IMG/VR virus record: IMGVR_UViG_3300032156_001766
Location: 1 to 49,795 of that record
Strand: one strand, 5' to 3'
DNA: 49,795 nt
Origin: a virus
The notes beneath the pieces were generated by a model, which saw only the letters and a program-made list of their open reading frames with translations, was not told the origin of the DNA and did not search any database. Position 1 is the stretch's first letter. Each line of letters begins with the position of its first letter. Positions 41,639 through 49,360 of the stretch are shown in pieces. Position numbers and translations under genes: made by a program.

Positions 41639-42217
41639 TCATTCATACTTGCTCCAAATAATTTTTTTATATAATCTTTTCCAACGATAAATGTTATTTG
41701 CTTTTGCATTACAAGGATTACATAAAGTGATCAAATTAAATTGGGAGGAGTTGTTTTTGTTAAAATCGATATGATGTATGGTCAACCTTCTATAATCTCC
41801 AGAACAATAAGGATTTTGACATTCGTTATTATCCCTGCTTCTTATAAACTGTTTAAGTCCCTTATTAAAAATTGGAGGGTAAGGTAGGAAAGATACCCCT
41901 CCTTGCCAGTTAGGATGTTTCTCACCTTTTTTAGCTTCTGATAATTTTTTTCTATGCTCTTCTGAATGAGGATTAGATTTACCCTTCATAGGACTGGGTT
42001 TTCCTTTATGAGAAAGACTTAGCTTTCTTTTAGTTTCTTCGGAATGTTTTCTCCCTTTTTGAGCTTTTGACATTTTTTGTTTTGTTTTTTCTGAACGAAG
42101 TCTTTCCTTCATAACTTCCGACAATTTCTTTTTTGTTTCTTCTGAATGAAGTCTTCCTGTCAGAGTTTTCGATATTTTTTGTTTTGTTTCTTCTGACATT
42201 TTAAAACCTTTCCTCAT
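41639..42217 (-). CDS. Free-standing NUMOD3/HNH endonuclease
   Basis: 192 residues from the ATG with GGAG six bases upstream. About five NUMOD3-type modules (SEETKQKISKTLTGRLH, SEETKKKLSEVMKERLR and so on) precede an HNH domain with NECQNPYCSG, LTIHHIDFNKNN and LITLCNPCNAKAN, ending KIIWSKYE. It is close to the copies at 43008 and 18866. It has its own TATAATAT promoter. Confidence 0.88.
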   Translation of the reverse strand: MRKGFKMSEETKQKISKTLTGRLHSEETKKKLSEVMKERLRSEKTKQKMSKAQKGRKHSEETKRKLSLSHKGKPSPMKGKSNPHSEEHRKKLSEAKKGEKHPNWQGGVSFLPYPPIFNKGLKQFIRSRDNNECQNPYCSGDYRRLTIHHIDFNKNNSSQFNLITLCNPCNAKANNIYRWKRLYKKIIWSKYE

Positions 42218-42252
42218 AACCATCTCCTACAATCTCAATTCTATACATCTAT

Positions 42253-42280
42253 ATTATATAAAAAAAACGAAAAGTTTAAA
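42253..42280 (-). promoter_or_regulatory. Phage promoter, TATAATAT class
   Basis: TATAAT at 42253-42258 in TATATAATATAG, a 16-base T-rich spacer and TTTAAA at 42275-42280. It lies between queE and the endonuclease gene and probably restarts transcription for the second half of the modification island. Confidence 0.65.
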
Positions 42281-42288
42281 GGTTTTTT

Positions 42289-42969
42289 TCACCGAACCGA
42301 CAACAATTTATGCATCTGGATATTTACCGCTACATCCCATTGAAGGTCTCTGATTAGCCAATCAACCAAATCATGCGGAGAAAGCATAAATTTTGACTCC
42401 TCGTCTCTGTCCACATCTCTTCCAAAAATTCCAGCGGCCGGAGAAAAAGCAAAAGAGGCTTTTGACCCTGCCTGCCTTAACCAATTCTTAATTCTAATTG
42501 CCTCTTTGTAATCATTTTCACCTTCAATCACGATCTTAATCCAATGACAAGAAGATAAAATATTTGCCATCATTCCTATCTGCATCTTCTCAGGGAATTC
42601 CAACTTATAATCAAAAATCCAAGAGAGCCACTTGTCCTGAAAATAAATCAAAGGAGGGACAATGCTACCATTGGTCTCAACTGAAATCTTATAATCATAT
42701 TTAAGTAACAAATCAATCAATTGAAGAACCCCCTCCATCTGAACCAATGGTTCACCCCCAGTGATGGTAACTTTATGACAACCCAACTTTTGAATCTTCT
42801 CAAAAATCTCATCCACCAATAACTCAACTCCCGGAACTTTAGATTGAGGAGTGTCGCACCATCGACAACGAAGATTACACTGAGAGGTCCGAATGAATGT
42901 TGACAATCTCCCTTGGCCCCAAGGATTCACTTCTCCATCCACGCTCTGAAAAATCTCTGCAACCTGCAT
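42289..42969 (-). CDS. queE: 7-carboxy-7-deazaguanine synthase, radical SAM
   Basis: 226 residues. IFQSVDGEVNPWGQGRLSTF, the radical-SAM CxxxCxxC in CNLRCRWCDT (C31, C35, C38) and VTITGGEPL are clear QueE features. It converts 6-carboxy-tetrahydropterin to 7-carboxy-7-deazaguanine. A strong AAGGAGG lies upstream of the ATG. Confidence 0.93.
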   Translation of the reverse strand: MQVAEIFQSVDGEVNPWGQGRLSTFIRTSQCNLRCRWCDTPQSKVPGVELLVDEIFEKIQKLGCHKVTITGGEPLVQMEGVLQLIDLLLKYDYKISVETNGSIVPPLIYFQDKWLSWIFDYKLEFPEKMQIGMMANILSSCHWIKIVIEGENDYKEAIRIKNWLRQAGSKASFAFSPAAGIFGRDVDRDEESKFMLSPHDLVDWLIRDLQWDVAVNIQMHKLLSVR

Positions 42970-43007
42970 CCTTTTTTCCCTCCTTTTAACAAATTCATTT
43001 CCAAATC

Positions 43008-43559
43008 TTACTCATACTTACTCCAAATAATTTTTCTATATAATCTTCGCCAACGATGTTTATTATTTGCTTTCCCATTGCAAGGAAAACATAAGGTAAT
43101 TAGATTAAATTGAGAACAATTGTCTTTATCATAATCAACATGATGTATAGTTAATGTTTTGGAAACATCGCTACAATAAGAATTTTGACATTCATTACTA
43201 TCTCTATTCTTTATAAACTGTTTAAGTTCATTGTTGAAAACTGGAGGATAAGGAAGGAAAGATGCTCCTCCCTTCCAGTTAGGACTTTTATCTCCAATAT
43301 ACCTTCCTCTTTTGACTTCTGACATTTTCCTTTTCGTTTCTTCTGAATGACGCCTTCCTTTCAAACCTTCTGATATTTTCTTCCTTATCTCTGGTCTGCG
43401 ACTACCGTTGTTAACGCTTATCTTTCTTTTTGTTTCTGGCCTATGAGCCCCATTGTTAATGCTTATTTTTCTTTTTGTTTCTTCTGATACTTTATGACCC
43501 TTTAAGATGTCTGACATCTTCCTTTTTGTTTCTTCTGAATGTTTTGATCCTACTTGCAT
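43008..43559 (-). CDS. Free-standing NUMOD3/HNH endonuclease
   Basis: 183 residues from the ATG with a purine-rich ribosome site; an upstream ATG at 43607 would overlap the mini-protein c. NUMOD3-type modules (SEETKRKMSDILKGHK, SEETKRKISINNGAHR, and two shorter RRPEIRKKI types) lead to an HNH domain with NECQNSYCSD, LTIHHVDYDKDN and LITLCFPCNGKAN, ending KIIWSKYE. It has inserted between the mini-proteins and queE. Confidence 0.87.
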   Translation of the reverse strand: MQVGSKHSEETKRKMSDILKGHKVSEETKRKISINNGAHRPETKRKISVNNGSRRPEIRKKISEGLKGRRHSEETKRKMSEVKRGRYIGDKSPNWKGGASFLPYPPVFNNELKQFIKNRDSNECQNSYCSDVSKTLTIHHVDYDKDNCSQFNLITLCFPCNGKANNKHRWRRLYRKIIWSKYE

Positions 43560-43696
43560 CTCTTTTTCCTCCCTTCCTCCATTAAGAATGGTCGTTCGAT
43601 GATCCAAAAATAAGACAAAAGCCTGAGTTTGACTAACTTATAAAATCCTCGTTTCTCACGAGGGGTAATACTATTTCCTGCAAAATAAATCTTCAT
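43550..43696 (-). CDS. KIYFAG-family mini-protein (copy c)
   Basis: 48 residues: MKIYFAGNSITPREKRG, then FYKLVKLRLLSYFWIIERP and a basic tail. GAGGAG lies close before the ATG. It overlaps copy b by 26 bases and the endonuclease by 10. It is the shortest family member, so the two strand motifs and the helix between them form the whole core. Confidence 0.75.
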   Translation of the reverse strand: MKIYFAGNSITPREKRGFYKLVKLRLLSYFWIIERPFLMEEGRKKRCK

Positions 43697-43856
43697 TCTC
43701 CTCTTCCAACTTAAAAATAATTTTTCTCGTAATCTCAAGCCACTCCATATAATAGTACGATGCCAGACGACAAAGCGAACCATTTCTCTCAAGAGAAATT
43801 CTCTTCAAATTTATTTCTCTCGGTTCAACCAGATTTCCTGCAAAATATATTTTCAT
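43671..43856 (-). CDS. KIYFAG-family mini-protein (copy b)
   Basis: 61 residues: MKIYFAGNLVEPREINLKR, then NGSLCRLASYYYMEWLEI and a glutamate-rich tail. The ATG overlaps the stop of copy a (ATGA). PRE after the first strand is shared with copy c and, as SPR, with copy f. Confidence 0.75.
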   Translation of the reverse strand: MKIYFAGNLVEPREINLKRISLERNGSLCRLASYYYMEWLEITRKIIFKLEEENEDLFCRK

Positions 43857-44023
43857 CTTAGAGAGTCTCTAAACTTCTTGTAGGCGCTCCATCCTTTACC
43901 CGACAACTTTCCCTCACTTTCTTCTTTAATCAAGAAAAAACTGAGCAAACGATTCTGAATCAATTTAAACCATCCTTGCTGACGTCTCTCAGACATCGTG
44001 TCACCTGCAAAATAAACTTTCAT
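43853..44023 (-). CDS. KIYFAG-family mini-protein (copy a)
   Basis: 56 residues: MKVYFAGDTMSERRQQGW, then FKLIQNRLLSFFLIKEESEG and a basic end. The ATG overlaps the queD stop (ATGA). It is the first of three tandem copies, all coupled, at the head of the modification island. Confidence 0.75.
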   Translation of the reverse strand: MKVYFAGDTMSERRQQGWFKLIQNRLLSFFLIKEESEGKLSGKGWSAYKKFRDSLR

Positions 44024-44385
44024 TTTGTCCACTCACACCAAGAATCTGGAGTTTCATAAAGGCGAATTCTTCTCAACCCTGGCAATCGATCTTTTAAAAG
44101 AGCATAAATCCATGCAACAATATTCTCAGCAGTCGGGTTATCAAAGAAATCATTCAGCCACTGATGATCAATTTCTTTGATAACAAGTTCTTGAACAATC
44201 TTTTTCAAATCACCAAAATCGGTAATCATCCCCGCCTTCGGCCCTTCATCAATTACAGGCCCCTCAATCTCAATTTCCAAAACAGCATTATGTCCATGCT
44301 GATTTTGGCACTTGCCATCATGATAAGGAAGCCGATGGCCATAACAAAACTCAAACCTTTTTGTAACCGTTAAATTATTTCTCAT
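44020..44385 (-). CDS. queD: 6-carboxy-5,6,7,8-tetrahydropterin synthase
   Basis: 121 residues; the ATG shares a base with the helicase stop (TGATG). FEFCYGHRLPYHDGKC with QNQHGHN gives the zinc histidines and catalytic Cys26, and the end carries RLYETPDSWCEW with the conserved Glu. It turns dihydroneopterin triphosphate into carboxy-tetrahydropterin, the second step to preQ0. Confidence 0.93.
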   Translation of the reverse strand: MRNNLTVTKRFEFCYGHRLPYHDGKCQNQHGHNAVLEIEIEGPVIDEGPKAGMITDFGDLKKIVQELVIKEIDHQWLNDFFDNPTAENIVAWIYALLKDRLPGLRRIRLYETPDSWCEWTK

Positions 44386-45968
44386 CACTTTTCTCCTTCC
44401 TTTTTCACAAGTCGACACGAATCGATATACGGCCTTCCAATCGACAACTGCTGGAGAATCACCACCTCTGCTGCTCGCTCCATCTGACCATGTCTCTTTT
44501 TAGCAAGACTCGCCCTCATGATACCAGAAGCTTGATCTTGAGCCGACTGATTGAAGGCAATCCCCAAATCCAATAAATGTTCCTTCTCCTGAGTCTCCCC
44601 CCACGATCCCCGCCCAACCTGTTTGCCAGAACGCATAGTATTGGACTGACTCGCCGTTACAACCAGACAATGTTTCTCTTGGGCTAAAGCCTTATGCCCA
44701 TCCCATATTTGAGCAATGCTAATACGAGGATCGTTTGGAACACTCCACTTCAATTTATCAGCATAGTCAGTAACAATAACAGATGGAATGAATCCTTCAT
44801 AGTATTCTAAATTATTGAGGTAAGCCAAAAGATCTTCCATTGTATATCGCCGACTTGCAAACTCTACAAGATGAAATCTTCCGGCCTTCTTCAATACCCC
44901 ACTTCGATCTAACATAGCATGCTTAGCAAGAGCAGAGGTAGGATCAAGGCGATCTCGTTTTCCCGCCACTCGCCACCAAGCAGACACTTCAAACTCTGGC
45001 TTCCCCCGACATCGGGAGCAAGGACGATAGCTGGATGGGACATCCCGATAAGCAGGATGAGCACCTCTTTTATCTCCATTATACAAAGCTATGTTGCATC
45101 CTTCTTTGCATTCATTAGTTTGATTTTTCTCACAATCAAAAACAGGAATAAGCAACTGTCCATCTAAACTTAACTGATAAGCAGGGATAACCGTCGACGG
45201 AGAACCCGTAACAGATTGCCAGATGCGAGGCGCCATCTTTCTATTGCTCATCTCCATACTAAAAAACACGGTATCATAACCCGAGAAAACTGCTAATTGA
45301 GAAAGAAGCCAAAGCCACCAAGTTTTACCCACTCCTGACTCTGCCTGCACAGCGGCAAAGAAACCCCGCTCCAACGGACCCGCTGCCTCTCCTAAATCTC
45401 CTGGTAATCGAAGAATGATATCGGGATTACTTTCTTCCGGAGTTAAAGCCTCAACAATAAAATCCACATCTCTCAATGGATCAACCCCTTGGCTTCTACG
45501 TCGAGCCGGGCGTCGATAACTTCTAACAAACTCTTCTGCCTCTTCTGATCTTCCTCCAATGATTGACTGATGGAGTTTATTCTGAAGGCCTTTTAAAGCA
45601 ACCAAACGAAAATGTTGCTCTGCTTTATCTAAAACATACTCAACATTAAAACCTCCAACTCGCTCATACTCTTCACTGATCCCCGAAAGAAACTCCTCCA
45701 AGACAGCCGCCTCTTCCTCTGGAACCTCCGCCTTATGTTGAAGATAAAGATCTTCTATATGCTTCTCCGGAGGCTTACCATATTTTTCGTGATAATCAAA
45801 ACACCACTGAGCTACCCGACGAGCGAAATCAGCTTGCAAAGAATCAGGAGAATAAAGAGGACGAATCTCACGAAGGAAACGATCACTAACAATCATTGCC
45901 ATAATGATCTGTCGTTCCACACGTGTATCAATCGCAGGCTTACGTCGTCGAATATCAGGAGTCGTCAT
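44385..45968 (-). CDS. DnaB-type replicative helicase with zinc insertion
   Basis: 527 residues. An amino-terminal helical domain is followed by a RecA-type core: Walker A ESGVGKTWW (about 210-218), FFSMEMSNRKMAPRI, Walker B SVIVTDYADKL and VVTASQSNTMRSGK. Between the first two core motifs and Walker B is an inserted cysteine set (C279, C287, C291, C317, C320), probably a zinc site, seen from memory in some phage DnaB proteins but not in bacterial ones. It unwinds the fork ahead of the DnaE-type polymerase and works with the primase. Confidence 0.9.
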   Translation of the reverse strand: MTTPDIRRRKPAIDTRVERQIIMAMIVSDRFLREIRPLYSPDSLQADFARRVAQWCFDYHEKYGKPPEKHIEDLYLQHKAEVPEEEAAVLEEFLSGISEEYERVGGFNVEYVLDKAEQHFRLVALKGLQNKLHQSIIGGRSEEAEEFVRSYRRPARRRSQGVDPLRDVDFIVEALTPEESNPDIILRLPGDLGEAAGPLERGFFAAVQAESGVGKTWWLWLLSQLAVFSGYDTVFFSMEMSNRKMAPRIWQSVTGSPSTVIPAYQLSLDGQLLIPVFDCEKNQTNECKEGCNIALYNGDKRGAHPAYRDVPSSYRPCSRCRGKPEFEVSAWWRVAGKRDRLDPTSALAKHAMLDRSGVLKKAGRFHLVEFASRRYTMEDLLAYLNNLEYYEGFIPSVIVTDYADKLKWSVPNDPRISIAQIWDGHKALAQEKHCLVVTASQSNTMRSGKQVGRGSWGETQEKEHLLDLGIAFNQSAQDQASGIMRASLAKKRHGQMERAAEVVILQQLSIGRPYIDSCRLVKKEGEK

Positions 45969-45975
45969 AAAATTA

Positions 45976-46119
45976 TCAAGACCGTTCAGAAAGAGAAGTA
46001 ATTATCAAGGCATCGTCACAAACTTTTAAATCAATGTCTTCTGCTCCCTTATTAATTGGTAAATCTCCGTAGTTTTTTTCTACAGCCTCTAACTCCTCAA
46101 TTAAATCTTTAATTTTCAT
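45976..46119 (-). CDS. Small hypothetical protein
   Basis: 47 residues (MKIKDLIEELEAVEKNYGD..., ending in a beta stretch DALIITSLSERS). GGAGGG lies four bases before the ATG, which directly follows the initiator stop. Similar short KIKDLIEEL-type proteins are frequent in phages; function unknown. Confidence 0.6.
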   Translation of the reverse strand: MKIKDLIEELEAVEKNYGDLPINKGAEDIDLKVCDDALIITSLSERS

Positions 46120-47529
46120 TTAACCCTCCTCATAGGGAATTGAACGAAAAACACCTTTCCAATACCGATTGACAGATATCATAAACTCCTGCCATGCCCA
46201 AAAATCAGGCTTAATCATTCCGACATGAATCTGCTCCAAAGCAGAACGAGAAGGACGAATATCTGAAGTCTCCCCTTTCATCCACTTCACATACCCCATG
46301 ATTAAAGTGTAGGGATCACCACTTCGTCCTCCCCTAAACATCTGACGTGCCCCATAATTACTCCAATCAATATCCTCCAAACATTTTGCTATTCCCTTAA
46401 CCCCATCAAGATATCGCTTCCAGTCATCCGACTTTACCTGCTTCAAATCAAGAATTCCTTCTTTGACCAAGGCCTCTGTAATATCAGGATATGGATCATG
46501 TCCTACTTTGTTTTTTAGTTGGCCAGGAGAATCGTAATAGGCTTGTATAAAAAAACTGGTTTGTGTTCTGGAATTATAAAAGGCATCTGCAACGCTTTTT
46601 GGAAGACGGTCTTTACTCTGAGGCCAATAGCCATCTTTATACATATCAGCCAATGGACCTTCGATCGTCCGACAAATTTCTCTGATTGTCCACTTCTTCT
46701 CCGCAAATACTTGAAGATTAATCTTATGCTTGTCTAACCACCTCCCGTCCCACTTCCTTCGACTCGGGTCGCCAAAAACCCCATTGCGCATCTGTCCAAT
46801 AAACTCAGCAATGTGCTTAACCGTCTTGGTGTTGAGTTTTGTATGGGCGTATGCTGGTCCAGGTAATTTATTCCAAGAACAAAGGACAGCATACTCGCCT
46901 GTTTGGGGTTTAATAAAATCAGGAAGGATTTTCTTTTGGGAAGATTTATTATCTTTTTTGAAAAAGGGTTCTTCAGAACCCTTTAAAGGAATATTCTTAT
47001 ATTCCTTATTTATTATGTTTTTATCTTTTATGTTTTTATTATATTTATGATTTTCCATGATCCCTTTTATGATTTTCCATAATCCCTTTTTTGAGAAATC
47101 ATAATAGGAATAAAGATAATCATGAGCAACCTCTATAATGGGTTTGTATAACTCATGATATTCGGTTCTTTCATAAATTCTACGCTCAAAAGTTCCATCT
47201 CTTTTTTTAATTTCAATAATTTTAATATATCCATAATCTCTTAGATTTGATAAAAGAAGAGAAGTAGATGTTCTATTACGACCAATCAATTGACTAAGAA
47301 ACAAATTTGAAGCCCAACAACCTCTACTTGATTTTGAAAGGCTACGGATAAAGCCAAATAAAATTTTTTCTGTTGATGAGATAAAAGGATTAAAAAGAAT
47401 CTCTCCCGGAATGATTATGGCTGGAAGACTTATTTTTTGTTCGTCTTCATTTTTATATTCTTGAAAGTCTTCTTGAATAGAGTCTGGAAATTTACGTCTT
47501 GGTTTATTGAGTGGCTTTAAAACTGACAT
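46120..47529 (-). CDS. Putative replication initiator/helicase loader with winged helix
   Basis: 469 residues from the ATG with GGGGAGG five bases upstream; the longer start at 47613 would place coding sequence over two hairpins. Residues 45-125 (FISSTEKILFGFIRSLSK, SQLIGRNRTSTSLLLSNLRD, YIKIIEIKKRDGTFERRI) form a winged helix like those in RepA/DnaD-type and lambda O-like initiators. The carboxy half is helical and unrecognised. It lies between primase and helicase, so an origin-binding or helicase-loading role is likely. Confidence 0.7.
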   Translation of the reverse strand: MSVLKPLNKPRRKFPDSIQEDFQEYKNEDEQKISLPAIIIPGEILFNPFISSTEKILFGFIRSLSKSSRGCWASNLFLSQLIGRNRTSTSLLLSNLRDYGYIKIIEIKKRDGTFERRIYERTEYHELYKPIIEVAHDYLYSYYDFSKKGLWKIIKGIMENHKYNKNIKDKNIINKEYKNIPLKGSEEPFFKKDNKSSQKKILPDFIKPQTGEYAVLCSWNKLPGPAYAHTKLNTKTVKHIAEFIGQMRNGVFGDPSRRKWDGRWLDKHKINLQVFAEKKWTIREICRTIEGPLADMYKDGYWPQSKDRLPKSVADAFYNSRTQTSFFIQAYYDSPGQLKNKVGHDPYPDITEALVKEGILDLKQVKSDDWKRYLDGVKGIAKCLEDIDWSNYGARQMFRGGRSGDPYTLIMGYVKWMKGETSDIRPSRSALEQIHVGMIKPDFWAWQEFMISVNRYWKGVFRSIPYEEG

Positions 47530-47557
47530 ATTAACCTCCCCGCGTAAGGTTAAAATT

Positions 47558-47623
47558 GACTTGGGAAGGTGATGCGGGCACCTTCCCAAGTCTGAGGATT
47601 CCTGCCCGGCCAAGGTCAGGAAT
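47558..47623 (-). promoter_or_regulatory. Two tandem hairpins in the initiator leader
   Basis: Hairpin 1: GACTTGGGAAGGTG (47558-47571) with CACCTTCCCAAGTC (47579-47592), a perfect 14-bp stem and 7-base loop. Hairpin 2: ATTCCTG (47598-47604) with CAGGAAT (47617-47623), a 7-bp stem with an inner CC/GG. Both lie in the 5' leader between the promoter and the initiator start, about 30 bases before the ATG. They may form an attenuator, an autoregulatory operator or part of the origin. Confidence 0.7.
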
Positions 47624-47639
47624 TTTTAAATAGGACCAT

Positions 47640-47668
47640 ATTATAAAGGATAACTTTTTAAAACTCAA
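47640..47668 (-). promoter_or_regulatory. Sigma70-type promoter of the replication initiator
   Basis: TTGAGT (-35, 47663-47668), an exact 17-base spacer and TATAAT (-10, 47640-47645) on the minus strand. This is the best sigma70 match in the window and should be used by unmodified host polymerase early in infection. Confidence 0.75.
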
Positions 47669-47694
47669 GAGAAATTTTAAATATTTTTTAAACC

Positions 47695-47868
47695 TTATAA
47701 TTTCAATGCCATACGAGTAAAGCGATCGGAGATAGGAGGTTCTATTGGTTTATCTTCTTTCTTTTCGGGCAATCTCCATTTATTAAATTTCAACATATCT
47801 GAAAGGGTTAATTGGCTTGTTGTTTTTCCAATTTCTTTAGCAAATTGAACAAGAAGATAATCATTCAT
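47695..47868 (-). CDS. Small hypothetical protein
   Basis: 57 residues (MNDYLLVQFAKEIGKTTSQL..., ending DRFTRMALKL). AAGGAG lies six bases before the ATG. The amino end could be a short helix-turn-helix-like segment. It sits between the SLOG gene and the initiator promoter. Confidence 0.6.
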   Translation of the reverse strand: MNDYLLVQFAKEIGKTTSQLTLSDMLKFNKWRLPEKKEDKPIEPPISDRFTRMALKL

Positions 47869-47880
47869 TTTCTTCTCCTT

Positions 47881-48273
47881 TCATCTATCAAGTATCAGTA
47901 CTGGCTGACCTGTTTTTCTTGCATATCTGATTGTTGCCCAGGTGCCTGATCTAAGCTCTTCCTGAAGAGAAGAAGGTGCTGCAATTAAAAGACGGGTCTC
48001 TTGAACAATCTGAATATTTCTTTCTAAATACGGAAGCTCGTATCTGGTAACATCTCCTTTTTTAAATGCTCTTTTAGAAGGGTTAGACGGAGGGTGAATA
48101 ACAATCTCCGTGTCCTTACTCATGTTCCGGACAATGTCGTGAGCTTCAGAGTCTGCACCTATACAATCCCCGTGATGAAACTCAATCATTTTTAAACTTA
48201 AAATCAGTCTTGTGAAACCCGAAATCTGATATTGAGACATCCCTTTCTGTGTCCCCGTAAATCCAATTTTCAT
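47881..48273 (-). CDS. SLOG-fold (YspA/DprA-like) nucleotide-binding protein
   Basis: 130 residues. KIGFTGTQKGM opens a Rossmann fold, FHHGDCIGADSEAHDIV matches the GD(C/A)xGAD core of the DUF2493/YspA-type SLOG family, and LIAAPSSLQEELRSGTWAT gives the second phosphate-binding stretch. SLOG proteins bind nucleotides or their derivatives. The ATG overlaps the primase stop. A role in sensing or modifying nucleotides during replication is inferred. Confidence 0.75.
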   Translation of the reverse strand: MKIGFTGTQKGMSQYQISGFTRLILSLKMIEFHHGDCIGADSEAHDIVRNMSKDTEIVIHPPSNPSKRAFKKGDVTRYELPYLERNIQIVQETRLLIAAPSSLQEELRSGTWATIRYARKTGQPVLILDR

Positions 48274-49175
48274 TTTCTTACCTCTTTCATAATTTCATCA
48301 GATATTTCTTGAGGCATATCCCCACTATCGCAATTCAACGGTTCGAGAATTTCAACCTCCCGCCCCATAGCCCCCAACTCCCAACCCATTCGTTCTGCAG
48401 CATTTTGTCCGGGTTCATCCCCATCATAAAGAATACGAATTTCATCAAAGGATTCGGAGAGAAGTAGTAATTGAGAAGCCGTGTATTCAACCCCAAAAGT
48501 TGCCACCGATCCAGGACCCAATTTCCAAACTCCAGTCACTCCTTCTACAACCACTCCGGTTCTCCACCGAGCTTTATCTAATCCATAAAGTAATTGTTTA
48601 TGATGAAGAAGCTCTTGTTCTTTTGGGCATGGCAAATATTTTGCTTTCTGTTTATCAGTAATATCTCGGCTCTGCCAACTAACAGTTTCGCCATGAAAAG
48701 TAATCGGAGCGATAATCCGAAAGGCATAGAATCCCCAGTGACGAGTCCCTCCAATGTCCCATTCCCTTTCCAATTGTTCTGGATTGAAACCTCTCTTCAG
48801 AAGGTAATTTTTATGAGCATCAATCATCTTCCCATAACCCTCTGGCCATTTCAACTCCTCGGTTTTTTCGTAAGGCTCTTCCTTTAGACCGGACTCAAGT
48901 AACTGGCCTGCGGCAATATAATTGAGAAGTATTTTTTTGACTTGTTGTTTGTCAGTTTTAATCAAGGTCTGAATAGTTAGATCGACTGGATGCCATCCAC
49001 ATCCAAAACAAAAGAAATATCCCTTCGTCAGATTGTAGCCAAGATGATAGCCTCCAGCCGACCCCTGATGAAAAGGACAGGTGGTATTGATCCATCCTTG
49101 CCGACTATGTTTATGATGACGGGGAGCAATTGGGATTCTAAAATCGTTATATAAATGTATAATGTCAAGAAGCAT
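48270..49175 (-). CDS. DnaG-type primase (zinc ribbon plus Toprim)
   Basis: 301 residues. The amino zinc site is CPFH followed by CFGCGWHP, as in DnaG and CHC2 primases. The Toprim domain has VVVEGVTGVWKLG (catalytic Glu) and RILYDGDEPGQNAAERM (DxD). The length matches compact phage primases without a helicase-binding tail. It makes RNA primers for the phage fork. The ATG shares a base with the upstream stop (TGATG); a GTG one codon earlier is an alternative. Confidence 0.9.
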   Translation of the reverse strand: MLLDIIHLYNDFRIPIAPRHHKHSRQGWINTTCPFHQGSAGGYHLGYNLTKGYFFCFGCGWHPVDLTIQTLIKTDKQQVKKILLNYIAAGQLLESGLKEEPYEKTEELKWPEGYGKMIDAHKNYLLKRGFNPEQLEREWDIGGTRHWGFYAFRIIAPITFHGETVSWQSRDITDKQKAKYLPCPKEQELLHHKQLLYGLDKARWRTGVVVEGVTGVWKLGPGSVATFGVEYTASQLLLLSESFDEIRILYDGDEPGQNAAERMGWELGAMGREVEILEPLNCDSGDMPQEISDEIMKEVRK

Positions 49176-49360
49176 CACTCTTCTCCTTCTTCCTTATTCT
49201 GATTTCGGTATAAGCAGGAGTCGCTCGGGCATCGTCCTTTGGTTTGTCGGGATTGACACATCTCATAAGTTAAATGAGTCTCCCCTTTATCTTTGCAACA
49301 GATAGAGTATCCTTCAGGAGTTTTGATAGGAGCTGTTCGAACAAAACGGTTAGTTATCAT
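49175..49360 (-). CDS. Small cysteine-rich protein
   Basis: 61 residues with YSICCKDKG, YEMCQSRQTKGRCPSDSCLY: six cysteines that could bind zinc or iron-sulfur. GGAGG lies eight bases before the ATG. Its opening MITNRFVRTAPIK is repeated at 28463-28567. It is coupled to the primase gene. Confidence 0.65.
   Translation of the reverse strand: MITNRFVRTAPIKTPEGYSICCKDKGETHLTYEMCQSRQTKGRCPSDSCLYRNQNKEEGEE

Noticed and set aside
46120-47613. Longer initiator reading frame starting at 47613
   Set aside because: The extra 28 residues translate the two perfect hairpins, and the ATG at 47529 has GGGGAGG at ideal spacing.
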